Below are positions 1 to 8,167 of a DNA stretch of 11,060 nt, in pieces. Position numbers and translations under genes: made by a program. Under the pieces are notes generated by a model, which had not been told where the DNA came from, made no database searches, and saw nothing but the letters and a program-made list of their open reading frames with translations. The DNA lies in assembly GCA_934662925.1 (NCBI GenBank), contig CAKUKL010000030.1:1-11060 (forward strand), read 5' to 3'. The number at the start of each line of letters is the position of its first letter. Position 1 is the stretch's first letter. Origin of the DNA: an uncultured Oscillospiraceae bacterium. Its GTDB lineage: Bacteria; Bacillota; Clostridia; Oscillospirales; Oscillospiraceae.

Positions 1-58
1 AACGCTTTTTGGCCTACTTTTTGTGCGCACAAAAAGTAGGTCGCCGTCAGGCGAATAC
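1..58 (-). repeat. Dispersed hairpin repeat, copy C, behind the protease terminator
   Basis: Positions 13-40 form a perfect inverted repeat: arms CCTACTTTTTGT and ACAAAAAGTAGG around GCGC. Read on the minus strand, the order is GTATTCGCC, a small CGCC/GGCG hairpin (42-53), the long hairpin, then CCAAAAAGCG. The same order occurs in the two copies at the right end of the window, which lie on the plus strand. The element begins right after the T tract of the protease terminator. It may continue beyond the window edge. There is no coding potential. Confidence 0.75.
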
Positions 59-102
59 AAAAAAACAGCCCCGCCTGATCCGCTGCCGGACCAGACGGGG
101 CT
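59..102 (-). terminator. Rho-independent terminator of the S8 protease gene
   Basis: On the minus strand, a 16-bp stem with a few G-T pairs (AGCCCCG... against ...CGGGGCT, positions 102-67) closes a GCAG loop. After one G it is followed by seven T (65-59). It lies 6 bases beyond the TAA stop of the protease gene. Confidence 0.93.
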
Positions 103-108
103 TTTCAT

Positions 109-3100
109 TTATTTCGCCAGATAGCGGTAGAGGAAGGTCACGATCTGCGCGCGGGTGCAGGCGTCGCCCGGGTGGAAGCCGCCGTCATCCGTGCCGAGGG
201 TGATCCCGTTGGCCGCAGCCCACGTGACAGCCTCCGCGTAGAAGCTGCCAGTCGCCACGTCCGGGAACTTCGGGCCGTCCGCCACGGCGGGAGAGCCCGC
301 ATAGCGGTAGAGGAAGGTGGCCGCCTGTCCGCGGGTGATGGTCGCATCGGGGGCAAAGGCCGTGGCCGACACGCCCTTGGTGATGCCCTGCTCCACGCCC
401 CAGAGGATGGCCTCATAATAGGGGGAGCTGGCGCTCACGTCCGTGAACGGGTTGCTGGCGTTCACCGCCTTGGGGGACCCGGCGGCCCGCCACAGGAAGG
501 TCAGGACCTGACCGCGGGTGCAGGGCGCGTTGGGCGCGAAGGAGGTGGCGGACACACCCCTAGTGATGCCGTTCTTCACCGCCCAGTCGATGGCGTCATA
601 GTAGGGGGAATCGGTGCTGACATCATCAAAGACGGGTTTCTCCGGCTCCGGCGTGGGCGTCGGGGTGGGATCAGGCGTCGGGGTGGGGCCGGGATCGGGA
701 ATAGGCGTATACTGGCCCACAGTCAGGGAAACAGTCTCCGTCTCATTCACGCTCTCGCTGCCGCGCTGAAGCGTCACGATGTCCGCATTGGTGATGCAGA
801 GCGGCATACCGGCGTCATAGGTGAAGCGCACAGCGGCCAGCGTGCTGCCGGCGGCGACAGGCTCCGCGCTGGCGTAGGCATAGCGCAGAACGCCGTTTGT
901 CTCGTCCACGGAGAGCGCGTAGAGCTCCGCGCCGGAGGTGAATCCGGCATAGCGCAGCAGCGCGGGATCATAGCGGACCTCGATCAGGCCGTTGGTGACG
1001 GCATCGCTCTCGGTCAGGGTGAGGGTGACGCTGCCGCTGACGGTCCCCGTCTGTTCCGCCCGGGCGGTCACAGACTGGATGCCGCCCATGGCGGATTCGC
1101 TGCTGACCTCCGCCGCCTCGTCATCGAAGGGGGCGTCGAACGCCGCCTGCTCCTCCATCCATCCGCTCAGAGACTGGGCTATAGGCAACTCGTCAGAGGC
1201 GGTCTCCGCCGTGCCGGGCTGAGAGGTGGTAGAATAGGAGCCGGGATACTCCGCCGGGTTGGTGTCGCTGTAAACGGCGGAGATGGCGGTGGCCGTTCCC
1301 ACGTTGCCCAGCTTCTCGATGGAATAGGGCTTGGAATTCAGGTCGATGTAGTACAGCTCGGCAAGGCCGTCGGAATAGGCGACCACCAGACCGTTGTTGA
1401 CCCCGTCGTTGATGTAGGTCATGGAGAGGGCGGTGTCGTTCCGGAACTTCATGTCCACGGTCCCGATCTGCTTCCTCCGCAAAGTATAGCCGATGTAATC
1501 TTCAGAGGCGTTGTAAGTGGGATAAATCTCGAACATCACCAGGCGGCCATCCGCGCACAGGCCGATGTAGTCCTGCGCGGGCTTATCCACCTTACTGGTC
1601 TTATAGCGGCTGGTTCCGAGGAAGGCCAGCGCGGAGAGGTCTTCCCACTTGCTGGCAACATCCCAGCTGGGTACCGTGAGCGAACCCTTCTCATAATCCG
1701 TGAGATAGACCAGCGTCCGGGCCTGAGACAGGAACAGGGGGCCGCCGAAGGCCTGAATAGTGATGGGGTTCCCGTCCTTATCCGTAGCCTCCAGATCCAT
1801 GGCGGGCGCGCCGGCAAGGTCGAGGAAGCTGTAGCTGGAAGAGCATCCGGCGCCCAGCGTCTCCAGATAGTTCTGGGCGGGATCCACCATCCAGATGTTG
1901 CAGCTGTCCTGATAGTTGCCGTCGATGCCGTAGATCTTTCCGTCATGGTAGCCGCCGCCGGTGATCTGCACCGAGGCGTCCGTCAGCACAGTGGGATTGG
2001 CCACATCCGCCGTGGAAATGCTTACCCAGTGGCTGCCGCTGGCGTCGGTGATCTGGGCCTTCACTGTAGCATCCAGCTGACGCAGGGGCTTGACCATCAC
2101 CGTGGTCTGGGCGCTGACCGGCATACCGTTGGCATCGGTGGCCGCCGAGGTGGCGGTGATCACCGTGGTGCCCTCGCTGCGGCCGGTGACCACGCCGTTC
2201 TGGTCCACCGTGGCGATGCTCTCGTCCTGACTGCTCCAGATAAGGGTGGGATCATAGCTGGTGGGCAGGACCCGGCCGTCCAGCGCAGCGGTGTCGTTGA
2301 CATAGACGCTGACGAAGGAGGGCTTCAGGCGGACGGTGAGATCCGTGGGCCGGGTGTGCTGATAGAGGGCCACCACCGGCCAGTTGCCCTGACCGAAATC
2401 GCCCAGACGGGCCACGGTCAGCAGCTCGGGATCCACGGCATAGAGTACCGCCGTGGCCTCGCCGGAGTAGGACGCGAGGATCAGCTGGCCGGAGACGTCG
2501 TCCCAGAGCATGGAGGCGTAAGAACCGCCCACAACGTCAGACACGTTGCCGAGGTCCAGATCCACCTGACCCAGCTCGCTGCGGACCAGTGTGTAGTTTT
2601 TGCCGCTGTCCGAGGTGTAGAGGGTGAAGGACCAGAGCACGCCGGACTCCGTCATCATCAGATAATTCTGAGCGGGGTACGTTTGATAGGTGCCGCTGCC
2701 GATGTAGGCGATGGCTGCCATGGGATCGGCGGCGTAGTCCGAGGTGAGCTGGAAGTACTTCAGGGTGCCTTCCTCGGGCTTGATCATCTCAAGATAGGTG
2801 CCGCCGTTGCACAGGCCCACAAGGAAGCCGAAATTTCCGTCCGCGTCCGCCTGCGCGGGGGCCGCGTCGGACCAGATCCAGGACTCGCTGATCTCGCCCA
2901 GATCGGTCATTTCATAGGTGTCGGGGTCGAAGCGGCCCAGACGCGCGCCGTCGTGGACATAGACCATGCCGTCCAGAATGGCACCGCCGAAGTAGCTGCC
3001 CTCACCCTCCGCAAAGGTCGTCCACTGGGCAGGATCTGCGGTGGAGAAGTCCGCCCAATGGGTCGCGCTGCTCTCGTCATAGACCAGGCCGCTGAGGTTC

Positions 3101-6100
3101 ACCGGCGTAAGATCGGTCACCGTGACGGCGCACTGTGCCGTGAGATGGGGCGCGGCGGTGGTGGTGACGGTGACGACCGCCTCGCCGGGGGCCACAGCCG
3201 TCACATAGCCGTCCTCCACCGTGACGGCGTCGGTATTGGAGCTGCTCCATGTAACGCTCTTGTCCGTCAGCGTCCAGGGGAACACCTCCGCGCTGAGCTG
3301 GAACTGCGCACCGGTGATGAGATCCAGACTGGTGCGGCTGATGGTGACGCTGCTGGCCTCCTCGGAGCCGGGCATCTCACTGCCGCCGCCGGAGGGCACG
3401 ATATACAGGCCGGTCACGCCGCAATAGAGCTGGCTGGGCTCAATGTTGGGATATTTGTTGGTGTAATAATCCGTGTTTACAAGGCTTGCCTTTCCGGTGT
3501 CCAGATCAAAGCTGAACAGCTTGTTGGACTGACTCTTGGCAAAGGGGCTTTTGGCGTCCGTGCCAGTGGCCCAGTACAGGACGTCCGCGTCGTGATCCCA
3601 CGCCAGAGAGCCGTAGCTGGTATAGTATCCGCTGTCGCCAGTCTTATCGTTGTTGATGGGCACCAGCGCCGCAGCGCCGTCCGACACATCGTCCAGCGAC
3701 CAGCGGTAAAGGAAAGACTTGTTGCTGTAATTGCCGAAGGTCACGGCATAGAAGTTGCCCTCGTCGTCCATGGTCAGGTTGGCCAGCACCTTGTACTTGT
3801 CATAGCTGGAGGAGCTGGAGGTGACCTTGGGGTTGGTCACGGTGACGGAGAAGGCCTTCGTCAGCTGGGCGCTGACCCGGTCCACGGTGTAAATGTTGTT
3901 GGCGTCATCCAGCGCGTAAAGGGTCTTGCTCCGGGTGTCATATGCCATGTCCTTCACGGTGACGGCGGGGGTCATGGTGCCGACCTCCGCGCAGCGGCCC
4001 CACTCGCCCTGCGGGGCAGCGTAGAGTTTGCCGTCCTGAGCCGCCATGTAAACGTAGCCCTCGACGTACTCCGCAGCGGTGACGGTCTGCTCCATGGAGT
4101 CCAGATTCTCGCTGCCGTCAAGGCTCGTCTCGCTGCTGTAGCAGAGCTTCTCCGGGGTGATGCGCATCCAGCGGCTGCCGCCGCCGCGATAGTCGGAGTT
4201 GGTATAGGCGTACATCTGGCCGGTGTAGTCCTCCGGCTCCCCGCCGTAGTCCACGGTGTAGACGGACTCATTGCCGGCATAGTCGGCCACCAGCACCTGG
4301 CAGGTGGGGCCGATCTTCACGCCGCTGAGATCCAGCAGGGCTTCCGCCGTGCCGCCCTTTTCGGTCTGGGTGGCGGCAGAGGTGGCGAGAACCTCGTTGC
4401 CGGACTTGTTGAGCACCTTCACCGCGGCGATGTAGTTGTTGTCCTTCGCCTTGATGATGAGGTCTCCGGTGGCCAGATCCTTGGCCGCCGACAGCATCTC
4501 CGGCGCGGTGTTGTCCACCGTCAGGGTGGTGCTCAGATACGCGCCGTCGCCCAGTTCGCCGCTGGTGATGAGGGACTCCACCTGCTGCTCGGTCAGGGGG
4601 CCGTCGGTCTCATAGTACTCGGGGATGGCGATGACGCTGACGGTCAGCTGATCCCCCTCCTTGACACCCAGCGCGGACACCTTGCGGTTCATGGTGTAGT
4701 TGGACACCGTGTCCATCCACGTGCTGCGGGTGGTGTAATAGTATGCGCTGCCCGCCTGCTGGAAGATAGTGCCAAGGTACAGCTCCTCTTCATTCTGGTT
4801 GGTGATGCGCACGGTGATGGCCGCGGCGTTGCGGATCAGGGACAGGCGGTACTGATAGAGGGTATCCACGCTGCGGATAGCTGCCCGCCCCTCGGGGTAA
4901 GAGCTCTCCAGCATATAGGGGTTGATGACATGGAAGTAGCCATTGCTGTCCTTGGGATGCTTGATGATGAGGTTATTGGTGGCGGGGTAGCTCAGATAGG
5001 TCTCGGTCTTATCCCCATAGAGGTAATCCGTATAGGTGATGCAGTCGTACATGCTGGCATCCGTCCAGCTGCCGTAGAAGCCCAGCACCGGGATGGAGTG
5101 AGTGGATGCGATGACGCCCTCATCCGTGGAGACGGGCTCGGCAAAGACGTAGCCTTCCAGATAAGCGCCGTTGGGATAGGCGGCGTCCAGCGTCTGACGG
5201 ACAGACTCCGGCAGATTGATGGAAACCTCCACATTGACGGACTGGCCGGCCTTCACAAGGATCGTGCCGGTCTCCAGATCCCGCAGCAGGAGGTAGGCAT
5301 CATAGGTCGTGACCGTACCGTTCCCGTCCACATCGGCGATGCGAGCGATGCTCTTCAGGTTCCCAGCCGCGTACTCCAGAATGATCTGGGCATCCTGCGC
5401 GTCCGTGTCGCCGTCCTGATCCAGATCGCATTCGATCCGGGAAGCGTGGGGCTGATACGCCACGCCGTCCACGGTGTAGCTCACAGCGGCGGCCAGCGCG
5501 GTGGTGGCGGTATCCATGTAGGAGATGCCGTCCTGCGTGAAGTTACCCTGGGTGAAGAAGTCCGCGGACAGCACATAGCGCTGATCCGTGTCCTTCATGT
5601 TGTGCAGGTCAAAGTGGAAGCTGTAGCTGCCCGTGCGCTGGGGATCGTCGCCCAGCTCCGCCTTCACCTTGCCGTCCGCCCAGGAGGCGGTGGCGTCCTG
5701 ACCCATGGTCACATAGGCGTCCGCCTGAAGGACGGAGCCGATGTTGGCAAGGCCGGTGCCCTGCTTCAGGATGGACCAGTAGGATCCGCTGTCGCCGTCC
5801 AGCAGGGGCTCTGCCGTGGACATCAGCAGGGACTGGGCCAGCTGCCGGGCCGTAAGGCCCGTCTTTTCCACAAGGCCCGCCTGCCGGATGTACTCCGCCG
5901 CGAGGGCGATCATGCCAGTGATCTGCGGGGCCGCCATGGAGGTGCCGGACATATTCTCATAAGCCTGACCGCCGGGTACCTTGCCGTTGACGGAGAAGAT
6001 CCCGCCGCCGGGGGCGGTGATCTCCGGCTTCATGGTGAGGCTGCCGGGAATACCCCAGGAACTGAAGGAACTCATGGTATAGGTAGCGGGCAACTCGTCG

Positions 6101-7926
6101 GGACGGGTGACGGCCACCGCGTCGCTGACGGTGACGGTGCCCTCGTAATAGAGCACATTGCCCTTTCCGTCGTCAACGGCCTTGGCGTTGGCCTTCAGCA
6201 CCGCGCCGTCCGCCTGCGTGACGGAAATGCAGGGAACTCTGCCGGTGTAATCGGTCAGATCCATGTTGATGGAACCGGGCTGGTTGTTGTAGACGATGGT
6301 GGCGATGGCTCCGGCGGCAGCGCCGTTGTTGCCCTTCACATAGAAGGAGATCTCACCGCGGGAGCAGACCAGGATCTTGCCCTTCACCGCGTCGCCCAGC
6401 GCCGCCAGCTCTTCCTCCGTGCCGTAGCCGTCGATGAAAACATAGGTCTGTTCACCGGCCAGCGTGGTCATGGGCTCGTTCTTGTACTCGGTCTCGCCGT
6501 AGAAGATCATGCTGTCGCCGGACTTCAGATAGTAGCCTGTGCTGCCGATGTTGTCCACGGACGCCACGGAGAGGGAGTTCCGGGACGTGCCGGGGGTGCC
6601 CGTGGTGGTGGTGCTGACATCAGTGGAATAGAGATAGCCCGTGGGGCTGCCGCTGTTTTCCATCCAGCTGCCAGAGTTGCCGGCGGACATCACGGCCACG
6701 ATGCCGCTGTCTGCCAGATTCTCGAGGATCTCCTGATAGGTCTCGTTCTGGTTGCGGTTCCAGCCGGGGGAGCCGGTGCCGAGAGAGAGGTTCACCGCGT
6801 CGCAGCCCAGCACAATGGCGTCCTCGATGGCCACCATATAGTCGGACTCGTAAGCGCCGCCCCGGGCGCCGAACACCTTCATGGTGATGATCTGGGCGTC
6901 GGGCGCCACGCCCTGAGTCTTGACGGACTCCAGCGCGTTGGTAAAGCCGCCGTTCCCGTCCGGGATGAAGCGGTTGGCCGCAGCAATGCCGGCCACGTGG
7001 GAGCCGTGCTCGCTCTGGCTGTCATTGTCGTGGGTGACGGAGAGGTTCTTGTCAATGTAGTTGAAGGCAAAGGGCAGCTTCTCGTTGACATAGAGGTCGG
7101 AAGCGGCGTAGTTCTTGCCCTGCATCGTGGCATAGATGTTGAGCTGGCTCAGCTTCGACTGGATCTCATCCGTGTCCAGCAGGTCCAGTCCGGCAATGTA
7201 GCTGTCCAGATCCTCGCCCGCCGCCCGCGCGTTGACCTCCAGCGCGTGGCGGTAGCCCGCGGCGGAGAAGGACTGGTGATCCGTATCCGTGCCGGTGTCG
7301 ATGATGGCGATGCGGCTGCCCGCGCCGGTATAGCCCGCGGACCACGCCGCCGTGGTGCCGGTCATTTCGGTGGAGGTGGACATGTTGGGATCCACGGTCT
7401 CATCCCGGTCCACTACACAGGGCTCGTAGCGCTGCTCCAGCAGGACCTTTTCAACGCCGGGAACGGCGGCGATCTTCTCCACGTCGCCGTAGGCCACGTT
7501 GGCGGAAATGATATTGGCCGCCAGCGTCAGGTTCCAGACCACGTCCAGCTTGCCGCCGCCCAGCGCCTGCGTGGAAATGCGCTGGCTGACGACATCCTGT
7601 TCCGCCCGGATCCGGCTGCGGTAAGTCCGCGCGGCGGCGCTGTCCGCCACGCTCTGCACGGCAAAGCCGGCCTCCAGCGTGGAGGGCGTGGTCAGCACGA
7701 TGCTGACACGGACCATATCCGTATCGGCATACTGCGCGGTCTCTTCCGTATCTTCTGCCTGAGACTCAGGGAGATAGCTCTGCTGCTCTTCTCCGGTCTC
7801 AAGCTGGGTGAAGGACAGCGATTGTGTGCCCGAACGGTCCGCGGCCAGCGCCGCGGGGACACAGCCCAGCAGCATTGCCGCCGACAGGATCAGCGACAGC
7901 ATGCGGGATGCCAGTTTCTTTCCCAT
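109..7926 (-). CDS. Giant secreted S8 (subtilisin-like) serine protease with dockerin, Big_2, cohesin-like and SLH domains
   Basis: This 2605-aa cell-surface endopeptidase has lactocepin/C5a-peptidase-like architecture. Residues 1-28 are a signal peptide (KK start, hydrophobic core, ALA before A29). An I9-like propeptide follows at about 70-168. The S8 catalytic domain (about 200-735) shows Asp210 in IIDTG, His307 in HGSHVAG, oxyanion Asn417 in SAGNSG and Ser663 in GTSMAAP, with a PA-type insertion at about 485-580. An Fn3-like domain (about 765-955) is interrupted by a dockerin-like pair of Ca-binding loops (832-887). Further Fn3-like domains run to about 1230. Three beta-propeller-like segments (1235-1511, 1608-1855, 1950-2222) alternate with Big_2 domains (1525-1604, 1860-1947). 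Next come a cohesin-like domain (2286-2405), a Pro-Thr linker and three SLH domains (2432-2605), which should hold the protein on the wall polymer. The catalytic residues are complete, so it is probably active; the substrate is unknown. The ATG follows AGGAGG with 9-nt spacing. L-L-G-C22 in the signal peptide is a weak lipobox alternative. Confidence 0.95.
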   Translation of the reverse strand: MGKKLASRMLSLILSAAMLLGCVPAALAADRSGTQSLSFTQLETGEEQQSYLPESQAEDTEETAQYADTDMVRVSIVLTTPSTLEAGFAVQSVADSAAARTYRSRIRAEQDVVSQRISTQALGGGKLDVVWNLTLAANIISANVAYGDVEKIAAVPGVEKVLLEQRYEPCVVDRDETVDPNMSTSTEMTGTTAAWSAGYTGAGSRIAIIDTGTDTDHQSFSAAGYRHALEVNARAAGEDLDSYIAGLDLLDTDEIQSKLSQLNIYATMQGKNYAASDLYVNEKLPFAFNYIDKNLSVTHDNDSQSEHGSHVAGIAAANRFIPDGNGGFTNALESVKTQGVAPDAQIITMKVFGARGGAYESDYMVAIEDAIVLGCDAVNLSLGTGSPGWNRNQNETYQEILENLADSGIVAVMSAGNSGSWMENSGSPTGYLYSTDVSTTTTGTPGTSRNSLSVASVDNIGSTGYYLKSGDSMIFYGETEYKNEPMTTLAGEQTYVFIDGYGTEEELAALGDAVKGKILVCSRGEISFYVKGNNGAAAGAIATIVYNNQPGSINMDLTDYTGRVPCISVTQADGAVLKANAKAVDDGKGNVLYYEGTVTVSDAVAVTRPDELPATYTMSSFSSWGIPGSLTMKPEITAPGGGIFSVNGKVPGGQAYENMSGTSMAAPQITGMIALAAEYIRQAGLVEKTGLTARQLAQSLLMSTAEPLLDGDSGSYWSILKQGTGLANIGSVLQADAYVTMGQDATASWADGKVKAELGDDPQRTGSYSFHFDLHNMKDTDQRYVLSADFFTQGNFTQDGISYMDTATTALAAAVSYTVDGVAYQPHASRIECDLDQDGDTDAQDAQIILEYAAGNLKSIARIADVDGNGTVTTYDAYLLLRDLETGTILVKAGQSVNVEVSINLPESVRQTLDAAYPNGAYLEGYVFAEPVSTDEGVIASTHSIPVLGFYGSWTDASMYDCITYTDYLYGDKTETYLSYPATNNLIIKHPKDSNGYFHVINPYMLESSYPEGRAAIRSVDTLYQYRLSLIRNAAAITVRITNQNEEELYLGTIFQQAGSAYYYTTRSTWMDTVSNYTMNRKVSALGVKEGDQLTVSVIAIPEYYETDGPLTEQQVESLITSGELGDGAYLSTTLTVDNTAPEMLSAAKDLATGDLIIKAKDNNYIAAVKVLNKSGNEVLATSAATQTEKGGTAEALLDLSGVKIGPTCQVLVADYAGNESVYTVDYGGEPEDYTGQMYAYTNSDYRGGGSRWMRITPEKLCYSSETSLDGSENLDSMEQTVTAAEYVEGYVYMAAQDGKLYAAPQGEWGRCAEVGTMTPAVTVKDMAYDTRSKTLYALDDANNIYTVDRVSAQLTKAFSVTVTNPKVTSSSSSYDKYKVLANLTMDDEGNFYAVTFGNYSNKSFLYRWSLDDVSDGAAALVPINNDKTGDSGYYTSYGSLAWDHDADVLYWATGTDAKSPFAKSQSNKLFSFDLDTGKASLVNTDYYTNKYPNIEPSQLYCGVTGLYIVPSGGGSEMPGSEEASSVTISRTSLDLITGAQFQLSAEVFPWTLTDKSVTWSSSNTDAVTVEDGYVTAVAPGEAVVTVTTTAAPHLTAQCAVTVTDLTPVNLSGLVYDESSATHWADFSTADPAQWTTFAEGEGSYFGGAILDGMVYVHDGARLGRFDPDTYEMTDLGEISESWIWSDAAPAQADADGNFGFLVGLCNGGTYLEMIKPEEGTLKYFQLTSDYAADPMAAIAYIGSGTYQTYPAQNYLMMTESGVLWSFTLYTSDSGKNYTLVRSELGQVDLDLGNVSDVVGGSYASMLWDDVSGQLILASYSGEATAVLYAVDPELLTVARLGDFGQGNWPVVALYQHTRPTDLTVRLKPSFVSVYVNDTAALDGRVLPTSYDPTLIWSSQDESIATVDQNGVVTGRSEGTTVITATSAATDANGMPVSAQTTVMVKPLRQLDATVKAQITDASGSHWVSISTADVANPTVLTDASVQITGGGYHDGKIYGIDGNYQDSCNIWMVDPAQNYLETLGAGCSSSYSFLDLAGAPAMDLEATDKDGNPITIQAFGGPLFLSQARTLVYLTDYEKGSLTVPSWDVASKWEDLSALAFLGTSRYKTSKVDKPAQDYIGLCADGRLVMFEIYPTYNASEDYIGYTLRRKQIGTVDMKFRNDTALSMTYINDGVNNGLVVAYSDGLAELYYIDLNSKPYSIEKLGNVGTATAISAVYSDTNPAEYPGSYSTTSQPGTAETASDELPIAQSLSGWMEEQAAFDAPFDDEAAEVSSESAMGGIQSVTARAEQTGTVSGSVTLTLTESDAVTNGLIEVRYDPALLRYAGFTSGAELYALSVDETNGVLRYAYASAEPVAAGSTLAAVRFTYDAGMPLCITNADIVTLQRGSESVNETETVSLTVGQYTPIPDPGPTPTPDPTPTPTPEPEKPVFDDVSTDSPYYDAIDWAVKNGITRGVSATSFAPNAPCTRGQVLTFLWRAAGSPKAVNASNPFTDVSASSPYYEAILWGVEQGITKGVSATAFAPDATITRGQAATFLYRYAGSPAVADGPKFPDVATGSFYAEAVTWAAANGITLGTDDGGFHPGDACTRAQIVTFLYRYLAK
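112..633 (-). repeat. Three SLH repeats at the protease C-terminus
   Basis: Residues 2432-2484, 2493-2546 and 2554-2605 are three related units. Each has F-x-D-V, then Y-x-A-x-x-W, G-I-T-x-G, F-x-P and T-R-x-Q-x-x-T-F-L-x-R. Units 1 and 2 are the most alike (SPYYDAIDWAVKNGITRGVS against SPYYEAILWGVEQGITKGVS). SLH triplets bind pyruvylated secondary cell wall polymers in Gram-positive bacteria. The protein ends only four residues after the last F-L-Y-R-Y. Confidence 0.9.
637..705 (-). repeat. Pro-Thr linker with direct DNA repeats
   Basis: Residues 2408-2430 are mostly P, T, D and E in a PTPDPTPTP pattern and join the cohesin-like domain to the SLH triplet. On the plus strand, GGCGTCGGGGTGGG occurs twice, 19 bases apart. 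This could vary in length by slippage. Confidence 0.7.
1261..3354 (-). repeat. Internal duplication: two Big_2 plus propeller-like modules
   Basis: Residues 1525-1855 and 1860-2222 share the same plan: a Big_2 domain (V-T-W-S-S-S-N-T-D-A-V / L-I-W-S-S-Q-D-E-S-I-A) followed by a beta-rich unit of about 250 residues. The beta-rich units align at THWADFSTAD and SHWVSISTAD, at GGAILDGMVYVHDG and GGGYHDGKIYGIDG, and at PAQNY and PAQDY. A more distant third unit at 1235-1511 lacks an upstream Big_2 domain. I read this as duplication of a binding or spacer module. The propeller fold is inferred from the repeated G-x-x-Y/W strand pattern. Confidence 0.7.
5266..5433 (-). other. Dockerin-like Ca-binding module nested in an Fn3-like domain
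   Basis: Residues 832-887 contain two EF-hand-like loops, D834-L-D-Q-D-G-D-T-D-A-Q-D and D865-V-D-G-N-G-T-V-T-T-Y-D, each followed by a short helix, as in type I dockerins. The flanks read as two halves of a C5a-peptidase-type Fn3 domain: SYSFHFDLHN before, and VSINLPESVR... AYLEGYVFAEP after. Confidence 0.7.
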
Positions 7927-7935
7927 GGTGATTCT

Positions 7936-7941
7936 CCTCCT
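7936..7941 (-). promoter_or_regulatory. Ribosome-binding site of the protease gene
   Basis: AGGAGG, within the run AGAGGAGGAG, lies 9 bases before the ATG at 7926. It fixes that start, because no other start codon with a ribosome site lies nearby. Confidence 0.88.
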
Positions 7942-7975
7942 CTTGCAAATGTTCTTTGTTTTTCCTTTGTTTCCT

Positions 7976-7997
7976 ATATTACGTCAGCACGTAATAT
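7976..7997. promoter_or_regulatory. Perfect palindrome, candidate operator of the protease promoter
   Basis: Arms ATATTACGT and ACGTAATAT (9 bp, perfect) flank CAGC. The palindrome overlaps the end of the TATAAT box at 7996-8001 and covers the likely start of the proximal transcript, so a bound repressor would block it. For a transcript from the distal promoter it would instead form a leader hairpin. No U tract follows, so it is not a terminator. Confidence 0.6.
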
Positions 7998-8044
7998 TAT
8001 ATCAGGAATGTAAGCAGTATAGCTTCCTATCCCGCTGATGTCAA
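7996..8044 (-). promoter_or_regulatory. Promoters of the protease gene
   Basis: The distal promoter is a consensus -35 TTGACA (8044-8039), a 17-bp spacer and -10 TATACT (8021-8016). The proximal one is an extended -10, TGATATAAT with TATAAT at 8001-7996, and has no good -35. Both read towards the protease gene. The -35 starts only 16 bases after the T tract of the upstream terminator. Confidence 0.82.
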
Positions 8045-8060
8045 GAGTTCTTTTGCTCTT

Positions 8061-8101
8061 TAAAGAAAAAAAGACCGGAAAAACCTACTGGTTTTCCCGG
8101 T
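8061..8101 (-). terminator. Rho-independent terminator of the ArsR-type gene
   Basis: On the minus strand, ACCGGGAAAACC (8101-8090) pairs with GGTTTTTCCGGT (8085-8074) around AGTA, with one G-T pair. CTTTTTTTC follows. It lies about 65 bases beyond the regulator's stop and insulates it from the protease promoter. Confidence 0.92.
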
Positions 8102-8167
8102 TTTACGCTCTGGGCGTTGTCATGTAAAATTTTCGTAAAGCGGTTTTCCTCGGTCCGGCCCGCGCCG

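Noticed and set aside
172..8013. Plus-strand open frame of 2613 codons
   Set aside because: It is codon-for-codon antisense to the protease, which has a signal peptide, intact catalytic motifs and many recognisable domains. Its predicted product is rich in H, G, R and V and low in complexity, and it has no ribosome site. The open frame follows from missing TTA, CTA and TCA codons.
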